The notes: generated by a model from the letters alone, not told the origin. Positions 27,264-36,354 are shown, counted from the first letter of the stretch. The stretch: DNA of 64,000 nt from CAYZJB01 sp964602985 (GCA_964602985.1 CAZRTJ010000001.1:186001-250000), one strand, 5' to 3'. Made by a program: numbers and translations.

Positions 27264-27930
27264 GCTTTCCGAGCAGTCGGATATACAGCCGAATGAAACG
27301 AAGAGTGTCCGTTACATGGCGGATCGAGCTGTGGGCGTTCCCATAGATCGTCGGAATATCGATTTCAGCAAATCGTGCGCCGTGGTCGGCGCAGTGGATG
27401 AGGATTTCGGTCTCCGTTTCATACCGGGAAGTTCGGAGGGCCAGGTTTCTGAGATACGTGGCGCGGATTGCGCGAAAGCCGGATTGACTATCCGATATTT
27501 GAATTCCAGTACGCCAGGAAATAAGGTGCGAGGTGGTGGCATTGGAGAAACGACGAGCCCAAGACATGCTGGAGCGACTGCGGGGGCGTGCCCCGATCAC
27601 GAAGTCGGCCGCATCCTGCCGGATGGGCTCGACCAAAGCAGGAATCCGATGTACAGGATGTTGCAAGTCTGCATCGAGCGTGACGAGTACGTCCACATTC
27701 TTTTCGAGAGCATGTCGAATGCCGGTCTGAAGGGCTGCGCCCTTGCCACGGTTGATTCCGTGGGCGAATATGGGGATCTGGTGGTTTCGGCAGACGTCGG
27801 AGGTTTGATCCGTCGAACCGTCGTCGATCACAAGACATTCGCACGGCAACGACAGATCTTTCAATTGCGCGATCAGTCTCGGCAGGTATGGAGCGGCATT
27901 GAAGGCCGGAATGCAAATGAGTGTCTTCAT
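27247..27930 (-). CDS. Family 2 glycosyltransferase (DPM1/DolP-mannosyltransferase-like)
   Basis: 227-residue GT2 enzyme, GT-A fold. Motifs in order: ICIPAFNAAPYL at the N-terminus, VIDDGSTDQT (nucleotide site, about 34-43), NRGKGAALQTGI (about 60), VTLDADLQHP (DXD metal site, about 84-93), SDSQSGFRAI (about 145-155) and YETETEILI (about 170), characteristic of the dolichyl/polyprenyl-phosphate sugar synthase branch. There is no C-terminal membrane domain, so it is a soluble or peripheral enzyme that probably transfers a sugar to a lipid carrier or envelope glycan. The ATG lies 4 bp after a terminator-like element that follows tRNA-Arg, and no ribosome site or separate promoter is visible, so expression may depend on readthrough from the tRNA promoter. 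The donor and acceptor cannot be told. Confidence 0.9.
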   Translation of the reverse strand: MKTLICIPAFNAAPYLPRLIAQLKDLSLPCECLVIDDGSTDQTSDVCRNHQIPIFAHGINRGKGAALQTGIRHALEKNVDVLVTLDADLQHPVHRIPALVEPIRQDAADFVIGARPRSRSSMSWARRFSNATTSHLISWRTGIQISDSQSGFRAIRATYLRNLALRTSRYETETEILIHCADHGARFAEIDIPTIYGNAHSSIRHVTDTLRFIRLYIRLLGKQKSRA

Positions 27931-27933
27931 ACA

Positions 27934-27960
27934 AAATGAAAACGCCCCGCAGTGCGGGGC
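27934..27960 (-). terminator. Terminator downstream of tRNA-Arg
   Basis: On the minus strand GCCCCGC (27954-27960), loop ACT, GCGGGGC (27944-27950), then GTTTTCATTTTG. It ends about 4 bases before the glycosyltransferase start codon, so it may also act as a partial attenuator for that gene. Confidence 0.75.
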
Positions 27961-27963
27961 GGC

Positions 27964-28040
27964 TGGTACACCCGTAGGGATTCGAACCCCAAACCTTCTG
28001 ATCCGTAGTCAGATGCTCTATCCAGTTGAGCTACGGGTGC
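27964..28040 (-). tRNA. tRNA-Arg (anticodon ACG), CCA encoded
   Basis: A full cloverleaf can be folded on the minus strand: acceptor GCACCCG paired with CGGGTGT (last pair G-U), D arm TAGCTCAACTGGATAGAGCA, anticodon stem TCTGA/TCAGA around loop CTACGGA with anticodon ACG at positions 34-36, T arm with GGTTCGAATCC, discriminator A and an encoded CCA at 27964-27966. ACG is expected to be deaminated to ICG by TadA and to read CGU, CGC and CGA. Confidence 0.97.
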
Positions 28041-28052
28041 AAAAGACGGGGC

Positions 28053-28081
28053 AATATAGATTCCCGTGGAGATGAAATCAA
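28053..28081 (-). promoter_or_regulatory. Promoter of tRNA-Arg
   Basis: Minus strand TTGATT (28076-28081), 17 bp, TATATT (28053-28058). The predicted start is about 6 bases upstream of the mature tRNA 5' end. Confidence 0.75.
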
Positions 28082-28145
28082 GTCCGATGAGGCGCACGCG
28101 GGCATTTTCTTTCCCTCGGGAGTGGGCTAGAATTCCAAAATATCC

Positions 28146-28173
28146 TTGACTTTAGGGTGCGTTCGTGTAGTTT
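28146..28173 (+). promoter_or_regulatory. Possible promoter for the lipoprotein-propeller operon
   Basis: TTGACT (28146-28151), 16 bp, TAGTTT (28168-28173), about 50 bp before the ATG at 28224. The -10 is imperfect. A second TTGACT (28175-28180) has no good -10. Confidence 0.4.
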
Positions 28174-28223
28174 TTGACTCACACAATCTTCTATCCTACC
28201 TGCGGAAACAGTAGAATTAGCTT

Positions 28224-28649
28224 ATGAGAATCCTACTTCTTGGTGCGTGTTATTTCATGGCGTCCTGTGTGTCCAGGCAAGCCGCGAACACACCTCAGGA
28301 TCCTGTCTGTCTGCCGGCATCTGCATTCAGGGACAAGTTGGGTGAGTACGAGGTCGAATTCTCAAAGACGGAGGGATTCTTCCTGGCCGTGGTGCGGTCA
28401 GAACCCACTGCCAAGAGGCCGGAGAGTCCGGTTCGATTTATTGTTGGCAATACGGTGACCTGTGAAATTCTGTTGGAAGATCAGATCGCAAACGGGTCCG
28501 TGGAGTGGATTTCTGAGTCCGAGATAGAAGTGCATATGATTCCGGGTATTGTTTCAAAGGAGGAGCCGAGGAAGCCGCTTGGCTACCGATATCATGTGTT
28601 ACAACGAAGTAAGAACAACCTATCACAATCATCCGTAAAGAAGGAGTAA
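28224..28649 (+). CDS. Small putative lipoprotein, unknown function
   Basis: 141 residues; no family recognised. The N-terminus MRILLLGACYFMASCVSRQ is a short signal sequence with a lipobox-like MAS-C (C15; C9 is a less likely alternative), so the protein is probably lipid-anchored in the envelope. The rest is polar with alternating beta-type segments (FFLAVVRSEP, PVRFIVGNTVTCEILL, VEWISESEIEVHMIPG) and no catalytic motif. Its stop is followed four bases later by the ATG of the 1561-residue propeller protein, and the ribosome site of that gene lies across the end of this one, so the two are probably co-transcribed and may act together. Codon use matches the neighbours. The call as a real gene rests on the signal sequence and on this tight spacing. 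Confidence 0.72.
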   Translation: MRILLLGACYFMASCVSRQAANTPQDPVCLPASAFRDKLGEYEVEFSKTEGFFLAVVRSEPTAKRPESPVRFIVGNTVTCEILLEDQIANGSVEWISESEIEVHMIPGIVSKEEPRKPLGYRYHVLQRSKNNLSQSSVKKE

Positions 28650-28653
28650 CCCG

Positions 28654-31600
28654 ATGCGTCATGCTACGCTCCGAAGTTTTGCCCTATTTGCGGTCCTGAT
28701 CGTCGTGGCTCTGATCACGATCGAGCAGACCGATTTTGCCGTACGCAAAACGAGCTTGCAAAAGGGAAGTCCCGCCTGGTGGAAACAAAAGGAATTAGAC
28801 GAGAAGATTGCCCGACGGGCTAAGGGGTATGCCAAACCAGACCGGCCCGACAAGTATGCGGAACTGCATCGCTTGCTGCGGACAGCGGACGGAGACATCG
28901 GACCGCGATACAGTCCGGGCTATCGTTTGGAAGAAATGAAGAGGGTAGGGATCTTGGACCGACATGGCCGCGGTACGCGGCGTGCGTTTGGAAAGGCGTC
29001 GGCAGCACTGCCCTGGGTTGAACATGGGCCGGCCAACTTTTCCGGCAGAACGCGCGGTCTGATCGTGGACCCGGCAGATCCAAGCGATTCCACATGGTTT
29101 GCCGGAAGCGTGGGGGGAGGAATTTGGAAAACCACAGACGCCGGTCGCACTTGGGAGAACAAGACTCCCGACCTGCCCAATTTGACAACAACGGTGTTGG
29201 CCTATGCAGCGTCGAATCCCAATATCATGTATGCTGGTACGGGTGAGGGCTTCGGGAACGCAGACGCGATCCAGGGAGATGGAATTTGGAAATCAACCGA
29301 CCATGGAAATACATGGTTCCAGCTCGCCAGTACGGTTGCCGTCAATCAAGCGGACAAGGCGTTTGAATACGTAAATCGCATAGCGGTGAGTCCAATTGAT
29401 CCAGATGTAGTTGTCGCTGCAACGAATGAAGGCATCTACAAGTCGGTTAATGGAGGAACAAGCTGGACGCAAACGTACGATGCTGGTTCAAGCCGCGTGC
29501 AGCAGATCGTCCCCAGCCGTGTGGCATTTGATACCCTTTATGCCACAGTTAATGGGAGTGGAATTTACAAATCCACGAACGCAGGTGATTCGTGGTACCG
29601 TTCTTCCCAGGGCGTGGGCTCCGGTGCAAGATATGAGATGACCAGCGTGCCGTCCAATACGTCAAGGCTGTTTGTGGCGGTGGAGAATGGTTCCACCTCA
29701 GACTTGTACATGTCCGACAACCACGGCATCTCGTGGGCGGTTGTGACCGAACAGGGCGGATCCGCTCCCAATTGGCTCGGTGCGCAAGGTTGGTATGATA
29801 ATACGATCTCGGCGCATCCTTACAATGACTCGTCCGTCTTTGTCGGCGGAATTGACTTCTACAAAATAGACATTAAGTCCGGTGGAACGATATCTACCTT
29901 TCACAGCGCCGACACGGTTGGAACCGCGAGTTTTCTTGCCTTTGTCAATTTTGGCCTGGGTTTCCTTGGAGGAGGCGTGGGAAAAGGCTGGTCGACAAAT
30001 AGTTTTGGGAGTGTTCCGGCAACCGGTATTGTCGCCGCGGATACAGTGATAACGATCGAACTCCGCTTTGGTCCAGGAAAGACACAAAAAGCTTATCGTT
30101 TCCGGACAGCCAGTCAAGGGGCTGGTCAAACAGCGTCTCAGTATTCCTTTCAGAATCGTGTCTATGTCCCGTTTGAGGCTTGGGATATCACAAACAATCG
30201 ACAAATCACAATCTGCTTCCGTGATGAGAATCTCGACGGCGCATTTGACCTTGCGCCATCAACCGGCGATGGAACATACCGTGAATACATATTCATCAAC
30301 AACGTCACGTACGATTCGTCAGCCAATGACGCCAATATTACGCCTGCGGGCGGGATGAAGTACAAGTCGATCGTTGAGATAGGGCCCGCCCTGGCCTCAG
30401 GTGCTACGTGGAGTCCCGCCAATCTCCCCAGTTCAAAGCTGACATTTGCATACAACCAAGTGACCAGTCGGCCCCGAGTCAGCGCAAAGGTTACTAACTG
30501 GTACCCTGGCTTGGCGAAGCCGGGGGGCGGTACGTACCCGTGGATCCACGCCGACCAACATAATATCGTCATGATTCCGCAATCGGCCCCCAATAATTTC
30601 TGGATTGTTGTAACCAACGATGGTGGATACGCTCTTTCCAAGGATGGCGGCACGACTTGGATTTTCGATGAATCCACACCAGATGGTTACCGAACCACCC
30701 AATTCTACGGAGTGGACAAGAAGCCGGGATCCTCTACGTTCATCGGCGGTACGCAGGACAACGGTACCTGGCGCTCTCCGCGTGCGGCGAAGGATACAAG
30801 CGTTTGGTTAGAGCAACTGGGAGGCGACGGTTTTGACGCCGTGTGGAAATACGATGACTCGTTGAAGCTAATGGGATCGCTCTACAACAATCGTCTGTAC
30901 AGGTCAACCGACGGCGGGGCCAACTGGTTTCCCTCGACAAGCGGTCTTGCCGACGTCGACAATGCAAACAGTCCGTTTATTACCCAGATTGGACGTTCGA
31001 AGTTGGATCCGGAATTGCTGTTCGTACCGGGCGGCCAGGGCGTGTGGCGTTCGGAGGACTTTGGAAATTCCTGGACACTCAGTCCCATATCTGCATCCAA
31101 TTGGGGATTTAATGGACTGATCAGTCAGATCGAGATATCCAAAGCGGATCCGCAGATCGTGTGGGCTGGGACGAGGATGTCGTCTTCCGGAAAAGTCAAC
31201 CTCTCCACGGATGGCGGTTTGACATTCACGCCGACCGTTAACTTTCCGACCGTAACGCTCGGGACGTTGTCCGGTCTTGCGTCTCATCCAACCGATCCGG
31301 ACGTCGCTTATGCGCTTTTCTCAATTGCCGATAAGCCCAAGGTTCTCCGTACTACCAATCTGGGGCAGACCTGGGAGGATATTTCCGGCTTTGGAACAAA
31401 CGCAAACAGTTCCAATGGGTTCCCGGATGTTGCGGTTTATTCTCTGCTTGTGATGCCCCATAACACCGATGAAATTTGGGTTGGAACGGACATCGGCTTG
31501 TTTATCTCGACGAACGGCGGGTCCAGTTGGGCGTATGGCAATAATGGTATCCCTGCGGTGGCCATTTGGGAAATGAGCATAGTCGACAAGGACGTCGTGG

Positions 31601-33339
31601 TCGCAACACATGGGCGGGGCGTGTGGAGTGTGACGATTCCCGCAATTCCTGATCCGGGAACGATCGTTCTGGCTCCATCGATCAAGACTGTCGGACAAAG
31701 CCCGGCCAGTGGTGCGCTTGTGATCAATGCCAGGCTGAGATCGTCATACGACTCCACCGTCGTGAAGCTGAACGGTGCATCCGTCCTTACGACCACGACC
31801 CAAAGCGTCAAAGATACTACGCTTTCTGTTTTGACCACCGTAACGGGAAATGCGACGCTCCAACTGGTGTCGTACAAGAGCGGCAGCAGTTACAAATCTG
31901 CCTCTCAGTCAAGAACGTTAGTTCCTGCCATGGCTGCGGTCGCATCTTACAAGAACACGTTCAACTCGACCACGAACGATTTTGTTGGAAGCGGATTTAC
32001 AATCACTACACCGACCGGGTTTTCCAATGGGGCCATCCATTCTCCACACCCCTACACGAACAGTCAGGACGACATTTATCAATTGGCCGTTCCTGTCCTG
32101 GTTTCCGCTGGTACGTCCGTTCTGAAGTATGATGAAATCGTGTTGGTGGAACCAGGAGAGCCAGGCTCGGTATTTGGAGACGACGACTTCTGGGATTACG
32201 TCATTGTCGAAGCTACGGCTGACGGAATCACGTGGACACCTCTGGAAGATGGATACGACTCCAGGCTGAATCCGGCGTGGGCGTTTGGGCAGAATGGCAC
32301 TCCTTCCCTGTACCGTCCGCATCAGGTCAATCTCCTTAGCAGCTTCTCGCCTGGAACCGCAATCTATATTCGGTTCAGGTTGTTCGCGGATCCCGAGGTG
32401 ACAGGTTGGGGATGGGCCATAGATAATCTACTTGTCAACGGAGATCTGACGGCTCCCACCGTCTCACTCGGGCTGCTGGCCTCGCCTGTTGTCAACGTGG
32501 TTCAGTTCGTCGTCGGAGCCAATGAATCGCTCGGGACCCTCGAACTCCGCGTCAACTCTCAACTGCAAACCTTGCGCGCGGAAGGTCGACTGAATTTCGC
32601 GAATTACACGGTACCGTCAGACGGGGCGCTGACGGCTTTTGTGTCGATGACAGATACCAATGGCAACGCCGCCAGTCTGACTCGAAGCTATACAGTAGCC
32701 CCGGTCCAAAAAGGTCTGGTGCTCGACGGATACCGGATTGAAGGTGAAGGCGACGGGTACCTGATAGCTGGTGTTTCCCCAGCGGCTCACGTCCCGGCGC
32801 AGTGGACCCCTCTCGCATCGGCCATCGATCTCACCCAAACCGGCGCGTCGAAGGCTCCTGTGGTAACTCTCACATATGGAGACGTATCATCCCTCCAGTC
32901 CACCATCCCCGATTTTGACGAACGGAGGATCGGCTTCTATGGGTATTCTGGTAATGAGTGGGTGTATCTCGATGGCGAAGGCATGGATGGCAAGGTGGCC
33001 GCCGCGGCGTCCAAGTACCAAGTTGCAGCCTTCTACAATCCCGATCATGAGGTTACACCGAAGGAGTTTGCCCTGCTTCCGAATTATCCGAATCCGTTCA
33101 ACCCGATAACCACGATTCGGTATGAGGTCCCCGTCGCCGGGAAAATCGTGATCAAAGTGTACAACATGCTTGGCCAGGAAGTCCGGAGCTTGATCAATGA
33201 AGTGCGTCAGCCCGGGCGGTATTCGATCCAATGGGATGGCAAGAACAACGTCGGCCAGCAGGTATCGAGTGGAGTGTACATTTACAGATTGAGCGCGGGC
33301 AAGATTGCCACGTCAAGAAAAATGATGTTGATCAAATGA
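28654..33339 (+). CDS. Large secreted BNR/sortilin-like propeller protein
   Basis: 1561 residues. An N-terminal hydrophobic signal segment (about 8-22) is followed by a charged propeptide-like stretch. From about 115 to 1020 there are many BNR/sortilin-type blades of the form GIWKSTDHGNTW, GIYKSVNGGTSW, LYRSTDGGANW, each with the Asp-box-like S/T-x-D/N-G-G-x-T/S-W, as in VPS10/sialidase-like propellers. A segment of about 215 residues without such boxes (about 405-620) interrupts the propeller. After it come a MAM/jelly-roll-like domain (about 1110-1270; WGWAIDNLLVNG) and an Ig-like segment, then the sorting-type C-terminal domain NYPNPFNPITTIRYEVP ... GVYIYRLSAG ... KMMLIK. AAGGAG lies 8 nt before the ATG. 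It is likely exported and surface-bound; substrate unknown, and no sialidase active site was identified. Confidence 0.9.
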   Translation: MRHATLRSFALFAVLIVVALITIEQTDFAVRKTSLQKGSPAWWKQKELDEKIARRAKGYAKPDRPDKYAELHRLLRTADGDIGPRYSPGYRLEEMKRVGILDRHGRGTRRAFGKASAALPWVEHGPANFSGRTRGLIVDPADPSDSTWFAGSVGGGIWKTTDAGRTWENKTPDLPNLTTTVLAYAASNPNIMYAGTGEGFGNADAIQGDGIWKSTDHGNTWFQLASTVAVNQADKAFEYVNRIAVSPIDPDVVVAATNEGIYKSVNGGTSWTQTYDAGSSRVQQIVPSRVAFDTLYATVNGSGIYKSTNAGDSWYRSSQGVGSGARYEMTSVPSNTSRLFVAVENGSTSDLYMSDNHGISWAVVTEQGGSAPNWLGAQGWYDNTISAHPYNDSSVFVGGIDFYKIDIKSGGTISTFHSADTVGTASFLAFVNFGLGFLGGGVGKGWSTNSFGSVPATGIVAADTVITIELRFGPGKTQKAYRFRTASQGAGQTASQYSFQNRVYVPFEAWDITNNRQITICFRDENLDGAFDLAPSTGDGTYREYIFINNVTYDSSANDANITPAGGMKYKSIVEIGPALASGATWSPANLPSSKLTFAYNQVTSRPRVSAKVTNWYPGLAKPGGGTYPWIHADQHNIVMIPQSAPNNFWIVVTNDGGYALSKDGGTTWIFDESTPDGYRTTQFYGVDKKPGSSTFIGGTQDNGTWRSPRAAKDTSVWLEQLGGDGFDAVWKYDDSLKLMGSLYNNRLYRSTDGGANWFPSTSGLADVDNANSPFITQIGRSKLDPELLFVPGGQGVWRSEDFGNSWTLSPISASNWGFNGLISQIEISKADPQIVWAGTRMSSSGKVNLSTDGGLTFTPTVNFPTVTLGTLSGLASHPTDPDVAYALFSIADKPKVLRTTNLGQTWEDISGFGTNANSSNGFPDVAVYSLLVMPHNTDEIWVGTDIGLFISTNGGSSWAYGNNGIPAVAIWEMSIVDKDVVVATHGRGVWSVTIPAIPDPGTIVLAPSIKTVGQSPASGALVINARLRSSYDSTVVKLNGASVLTTTTQSVKDTTLSVLTTVTGNATLQLVSYKSGSSYKSASQSRTLVPAMAAVASYKNTFNSTTNDFVGSGFTITTPTGFSNGAIHSPHPYTNSQDDIYQLAVPVLVSAGTSVLKYDEIVLVEPGEPGSVFGDDDFWDYVIVEATADGITWTPLEDGYDSRLNPAWAFGQNGTPSLYRPHQVNLLSSFSPGTAIYIRFRLFADPEVTGWGWAIDNLLVNGDLTAPTVSLGLLASPVVNVVQFVVGANESLGTLELRVNSQLQTLRAEGRLNFANYTVPSDGALTAFVSMTDTNGNAASLTRSYTVAPVQKGLVLDGYRIEGEGDGYLIAGVSPAAHVPAQWTPLASAIDLTQTGASKAPVVTLTYGDVSSLQSTIPDFDERRIGFYGYSGNEWVYLDGEGMDGKVAAAASKYQVAAFYNPDHEVTPKEFALLPNYPNPFNPITTIRYEVPVAGKIVIKVYNMLGQEVRSLINEVRQPGRYSIQWDGKNNVGQQVSSGVYIYRLSAGKIATSRKMMLIK

Positions 33340-33362
33340 CGCAGAACATGAGGAGTCAGAAT

Positions 33363-33923
33363 ATGAAATCGAATATCTTTGTCCTGTTGGTTTCGTTACT
33401 AGTTTTTGCGTGTGGCGGTGGCGGCGGCAGCGACACCAGTCCTCTGGAGGAAGCCAACGACCTTCTGGCTGCAAAGAACTATGATGCGGCGCTGACCATC
33501 TATTTGGATGTTGTTGCGACCGAAGGATCAGCTGCCCGTGTCGGTGCGGGATGGTGTTACCTGCGATTGGAACAATACGCGAACGCCGATACTCAATTCT
33601 CAGCGGCAGCGGCCGATTCGCTGATCGACGGATATTCAGGCTGGTCGATCGTAAAGTGGGTGCTGAACGATCCGGCGGCTTCGGTAAGCCATGCGGATTT
33701 TGTGATCGCTCACAACGCATCCTATGTTTTTGCGCTGGATACCCGGGTTACGGCAGCAGAGTTAGTCTACATCCAGGCGTCCGCGTATCTAGAATTGGAA
33801 AACTACGCGATGTGTCTCGCCAAGATCCAGGTTTTGTCGCCGGGATATACTGCAGACTTGAATGATCCGAACATTGAGGATATTCTGCTCGCCAAGCTCA
33901 CGGATCTGGGTTCAGCCGCCTGA
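33363..33923 (+). CDS. TPR-containing lipoprotein
   Basis: 186 residues. The start chosen is the ATG at 33363: it has GAGGAG seven bases upstream and begins a classic lipoprotein signal, MKSNIFVLLVSLLVFAC with the lipidated Cys at C17 followed by a Gly run. Upstream in-frame codons overlap the end of the propeller gene and are not signal-like. The mature part holds two to three TPR-like helical pairs (ANDLLAAKNYDAALTIYLDV; ARVGAGWCYLRLEQYANADTQF; YIQASAYLELENYAMCLAKI). It lies 23 bp after the propeller gene and before a terminator, so it closes the three-gene unit and may be an envelope partner of the propeller protein. Its exact function is unknown. Confidence 0.88.
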   Translation: MKSNIFVLLVSLLVFACGGGGGSDTSPLEEANDLLAAKNYDAALTIYLDVVATEGSAARVGAGWCYLRLEQYANADTQFSAAAADSLIDGYSGWSIVKWVLNDPAASVSHADFVIAHNASYVFALDTRVTAAELVYIQASAYLELENYAMCLAKIQVLSPGYTADLNDPNIEDILLAKLTDLGSAA

Positions 33924-33942
33924 CGACGCACTTACAGAAAAC

Positions 33943-33970
33943 AAAAAAGGCCACTCCCCGGAGTGGCCTT
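33943..33970. terminator. Bidirectional terminator
   Basis: AAGGCCACTCC (33947-33957), loop CC, GGAGTGGCCTT (33960-33970). T-rich tracts lie on both sides; the minus-strand one (CCTTTTTTG) is the better. It separates the plus-strand TPR lipoprotein from convergent feoB (stop at 33994). Confidence 0.9.
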
Positions 33971-33993
33971 TCTGTTTCCAGCCTCCTGTTCGG

Positions 33994-36120
33994 TTATCCG
34001 AATATCCACGCAATCGACCCACACACCAAGAAAGCTATACCCAGCGGCATGAGGTTGGAAACCAGGGTCCACTTGATGCTGCGGGTTTCCTTCCAGATCG
34101 TCATCGTGGTTGTGCTGCAAGGATAGTGCAGTAAGGAAAAGAACATCAAACACACGGCTGTCAGGTGGCTCCATCCGTTTTGCAGGAATAGCGACTTAAG
34201 TTCCGCATCGCTGTCCAGTTCCGTCATTTGTCCTGCCGCCATGTATCCCATGATGATCGTAGGGACGATAATTTCATTGGCAGGGATGGCAATGACATAG
34301 GCGAGCAGGATCACGCCGTCCAGCCCGATGGCTCGACCGACGGGATCGAGAAATCCAGACAGGTGCTGAAACAGCGATGTGCCTCCGACGTCCACGTTGG
34401 CCAGGATCCAGCAGACACCCCCCGCCGGTGCGGCCATCACCACCGCCCGCCACAGCACCAAACCCGTCCGGTCGATCAGAGAGCGGTATAGAATCCGGGT
34501 CAGATGGGGCCGTCGATAGGGCGGCAGTTCAATCTGGAAAAATGAGCTCTCTCCTTTGAGCGATGTGTATTGGCTAAAAATTTTCGAAACCAGAAGCGTA
34601 ACCGCGATTCCAAACAACGTGATACCCACAATCGTCGCCGCGGCCGTCAGAGAGGCCAGGCTGGATGGAACCGCCGCCGCCACGAAAAGCGACGCGAGCA
34701 TGATGAGCGTCGGCCATCGACCGTTGCACGGAACAAAATTATTCGTCAGTATCGCGATGAGGCGTTCGCGAGGTGAATCGATGATGCGCGTGGAAATGAC
34801 GCCGGCCGCGTTGCATCCAAATCCCATCCCCATGGTCAAGGCCTGTTTCCCGTGCGCGCCGGCCCACTTGAACAGGCGATCGAGATTAAACGCGACGCGA
34901 GGGAGATAGCCCAAGTCTTCCAGGAAAGTGAATAGCGGAAAGAAGATCGCCATCGGAGGGAGCATCACCGAAATCACCCACGCGAGTCCTCGATAGACGC
35001 CGTGAATGAAAAACCCCGTCAGCCAAACCGGAGCGCCCAACGCGTTCATGCCGGCTTCGAGTAGGTTTTCGAGCGCAAATAGCGCGTCGGCCAACATCGC
35101 CGACGGAACATTGGCGCCTTCGATTGTTAGGAAGAACACGAAGCCCAACAGCAGCCCCATGATCGGGATTCCCCACCTTTTCGATATCAGAATCCGATCC
35201 AGCCATACATCGATCCTCGGCAAACGCCCGCGAATCGTGACCGCCCGTCCAGCGATCCTCTGAGCATCCTGGTACAGGGATTCGACGAGAAGATCGCTGA
35301 GCGTGTCTTTGAATCGGGCCGAAAGTGCGTCGGCAAGCTCCCGGATCGGACGGACCCTCTCCTGGCTGAGGGCCGGAGCGTTCTCTACTCCAGGGCAGAT
35401 GCCGCGAAATACGGTGTCTCGAATCGCGGCGTCCTCGTCGATCAGTCGCAGGGCGATCCACGAGGAATGAGTCATGGAAGGAAACGTGCCCTCGAGCTGA
35501 TCGGCTAGTTGACCGATCGCCTCGCGCAGGTTTCCGGGATACGTAACCCGGTACGGTCGCGGTATCAGTTCGCTGGAAATCATTCGTCGAAGCGTATCCT
35601 TCAGTTCGGTCAGACCCGTGCCCGCTCGCGCGCTGGTTGCGATGACGGGGATTCCCAAGTCCTGCTGCAGTCGCTTGACGTCGACGGACACGCCCCGGCG
35701 TCCGGCTTCGTCGATGAGGTTGCAGCAGAGGATTACGCGATCAGTGATTTGCATGATCTGCAAAGTCAGATTCAGATTCCGTTCCAGACTCGTGGAATCG
35801 GCAACCACGACGACCACGTCGGGTCGGTCGAACAGGATGTAGTTGCGGGCGATTTCCTCGTCCGTGGACGACGAGAGGAGAGAATACGTGCCGGGCAGGT
35901 CGATCACACGGTAGCGGACGGACTCGTGATGAAAATGGCCTTCCATCCGCTGGACGGTTTTCCCGGGCCAGTTGCCGGTATGTTGTCGCAGACCCGTCAG
36001 GACATTGAAGATCGAACTCTTGCCAGTGTTTGGATTGCCCGCGAGGGCCACCACGAACTCCTTTCGGAGTTGTGTCATGTTGATCTGGTACAGGGAGGGT
36101 GAGGAGTAGGGCTGTGTCAT
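33994..36120 (-). CDS. feoB: Ferrous iron transporter FeoB
   Basis: 708-residue inner-membrane Fe2+ importer. The N-terminal G domain has G1 GNPNTGKS (28-35), the Switch I region with HTGNWPGKTV, G3 DLPG and G4 CNLIDE; a helical spacer domain follows. The membrane part contains the Gate motifs, including GFGCNAAGVISTRII with the conserved Cys, a second block LTNNFVPCNGRWPTLI, and the last segments LHYPCSTTTMTIWKET. The length is normal. The ATG at 36118-36120 follows the feoA stop with no gap; an internal ATG (MTQLRKEF, 36078) just before the G domain is an alternative and neither has a clear ribosome site. It is transcribed with the DtxR-type regulator and feoA and is probably repressed when iron is plentiful. 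Confidence 0.97.
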   Translation of the reverse strand: MTQPYSSPSLYQINMTQLRKEFVVALAGNPNTGKSSIFNVLTGLRQHTGNWPGKTVQRMEGHFHHESVRYRVIDLPGTYSLLSSSTDEEIARNYILFDRPDVVVVVADSTSLERNLNLTLQIMQITDRVILCCNLIDEAGRRGVSVDVKRLQQDLGIPVIATSARAGTGLTELKDTLRRMISSELIPRPYRVTYPGNLREAIGQLADQLEGTFPSMTHSSWIALRLIDEDAAIRDTVFRGICPGVENAPALSQERVRPIRELADALSARFKDTLSDLLVESLYQDAQRIAGRAVTIRGRLPRIDVWLDRILISKRWGIPIMGLLLGFVFFLTIEGANVPSAMLADALFALENLLEAGMNALGAPVWLTGFFIHGVYRGLAWVISVMLPPMAIFFPLFTFLEDLGYLPRVAFNLDRLFKWAGAHGKQALTMGMGFGCNAAGVISTRIIDSPRERLIAILTNNFVPCNGRWPTLIMLASLFVAAAVPSSLASLTAAATIVGITLFGIAVTLLVSKIFSQYTSLKGESSFFQIELPPYRRPHLTRILYRSLIDRTGLVLWRAVVMAAPAGGVCWILANVDVGGTSLFQHLSGFLDPVGRAIGLDGVILLAYVIAIPANEIIVPTIIMGYMAAGQMTELDSDAELKSLFLQNGWSHLTAVCLMFFSLLHYPCSTTTMTIWKETRSIKWTLVSNLMPLGIAFLVCGSIAWIFG

Positions 36121-36354
36121 CTACGGCGCTTTGTGTATTTCAATTTCGATTTGATCAGCAATTTCCTGCCGCAAAGCGATCTGCGTTCCGCGGATCTCAT
36201 AGGAGCGCGGGTCTCCGAACGGGCTGGACATCAGAGTTCGGACACTGGATCCAGCGACGAAACCCAAATCCAGCAGACGCCTTCGTTCCGGACCAGAGAC
36301 ATGGACTTTCCGGATAATCGCAGACTCTCCGGGAGCGAGTTGACTCAACGACAT
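36121..36354 (-). CDS. feoA: FeoA SH3-like partner of FeoB
   Basis: 77 residues, from the ATG at 36352-36354 (MSLSQLAPGESAII), which overlaps the regulator's stop by one base (TAATG). The longer frame upstream adds only eleven residues that lie inside the regulator gene. The SH3-like FeoA core is clear: GESAIIRKVHVSG, then RRRLLDLGFVAGSSV with the conserved G-F/L-x-x-G and the C-terminal IRGTQIALRQEIADQIEIE. FeoA is a small cytoplasmic protein that supports FeoB-dependent iron uptake. It lies between regulator and transporter with no spacing at either end, so translational coupling is likely. Confidence 0.95.
   Translation of the reverse strand: MSLSQLAPGESAIIRKVHVSGPERRRLLDLGFVAGSSVRTLMSSPFGDPRSYEIRGTQIALRQEIADQIEIEIHKAP

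Noticed and set aside
27964..28040. Integration site at tRNA-Arg
   Set aside because: No integrase, direct repeat of the tRNA end, or change in composition is visible on either side.
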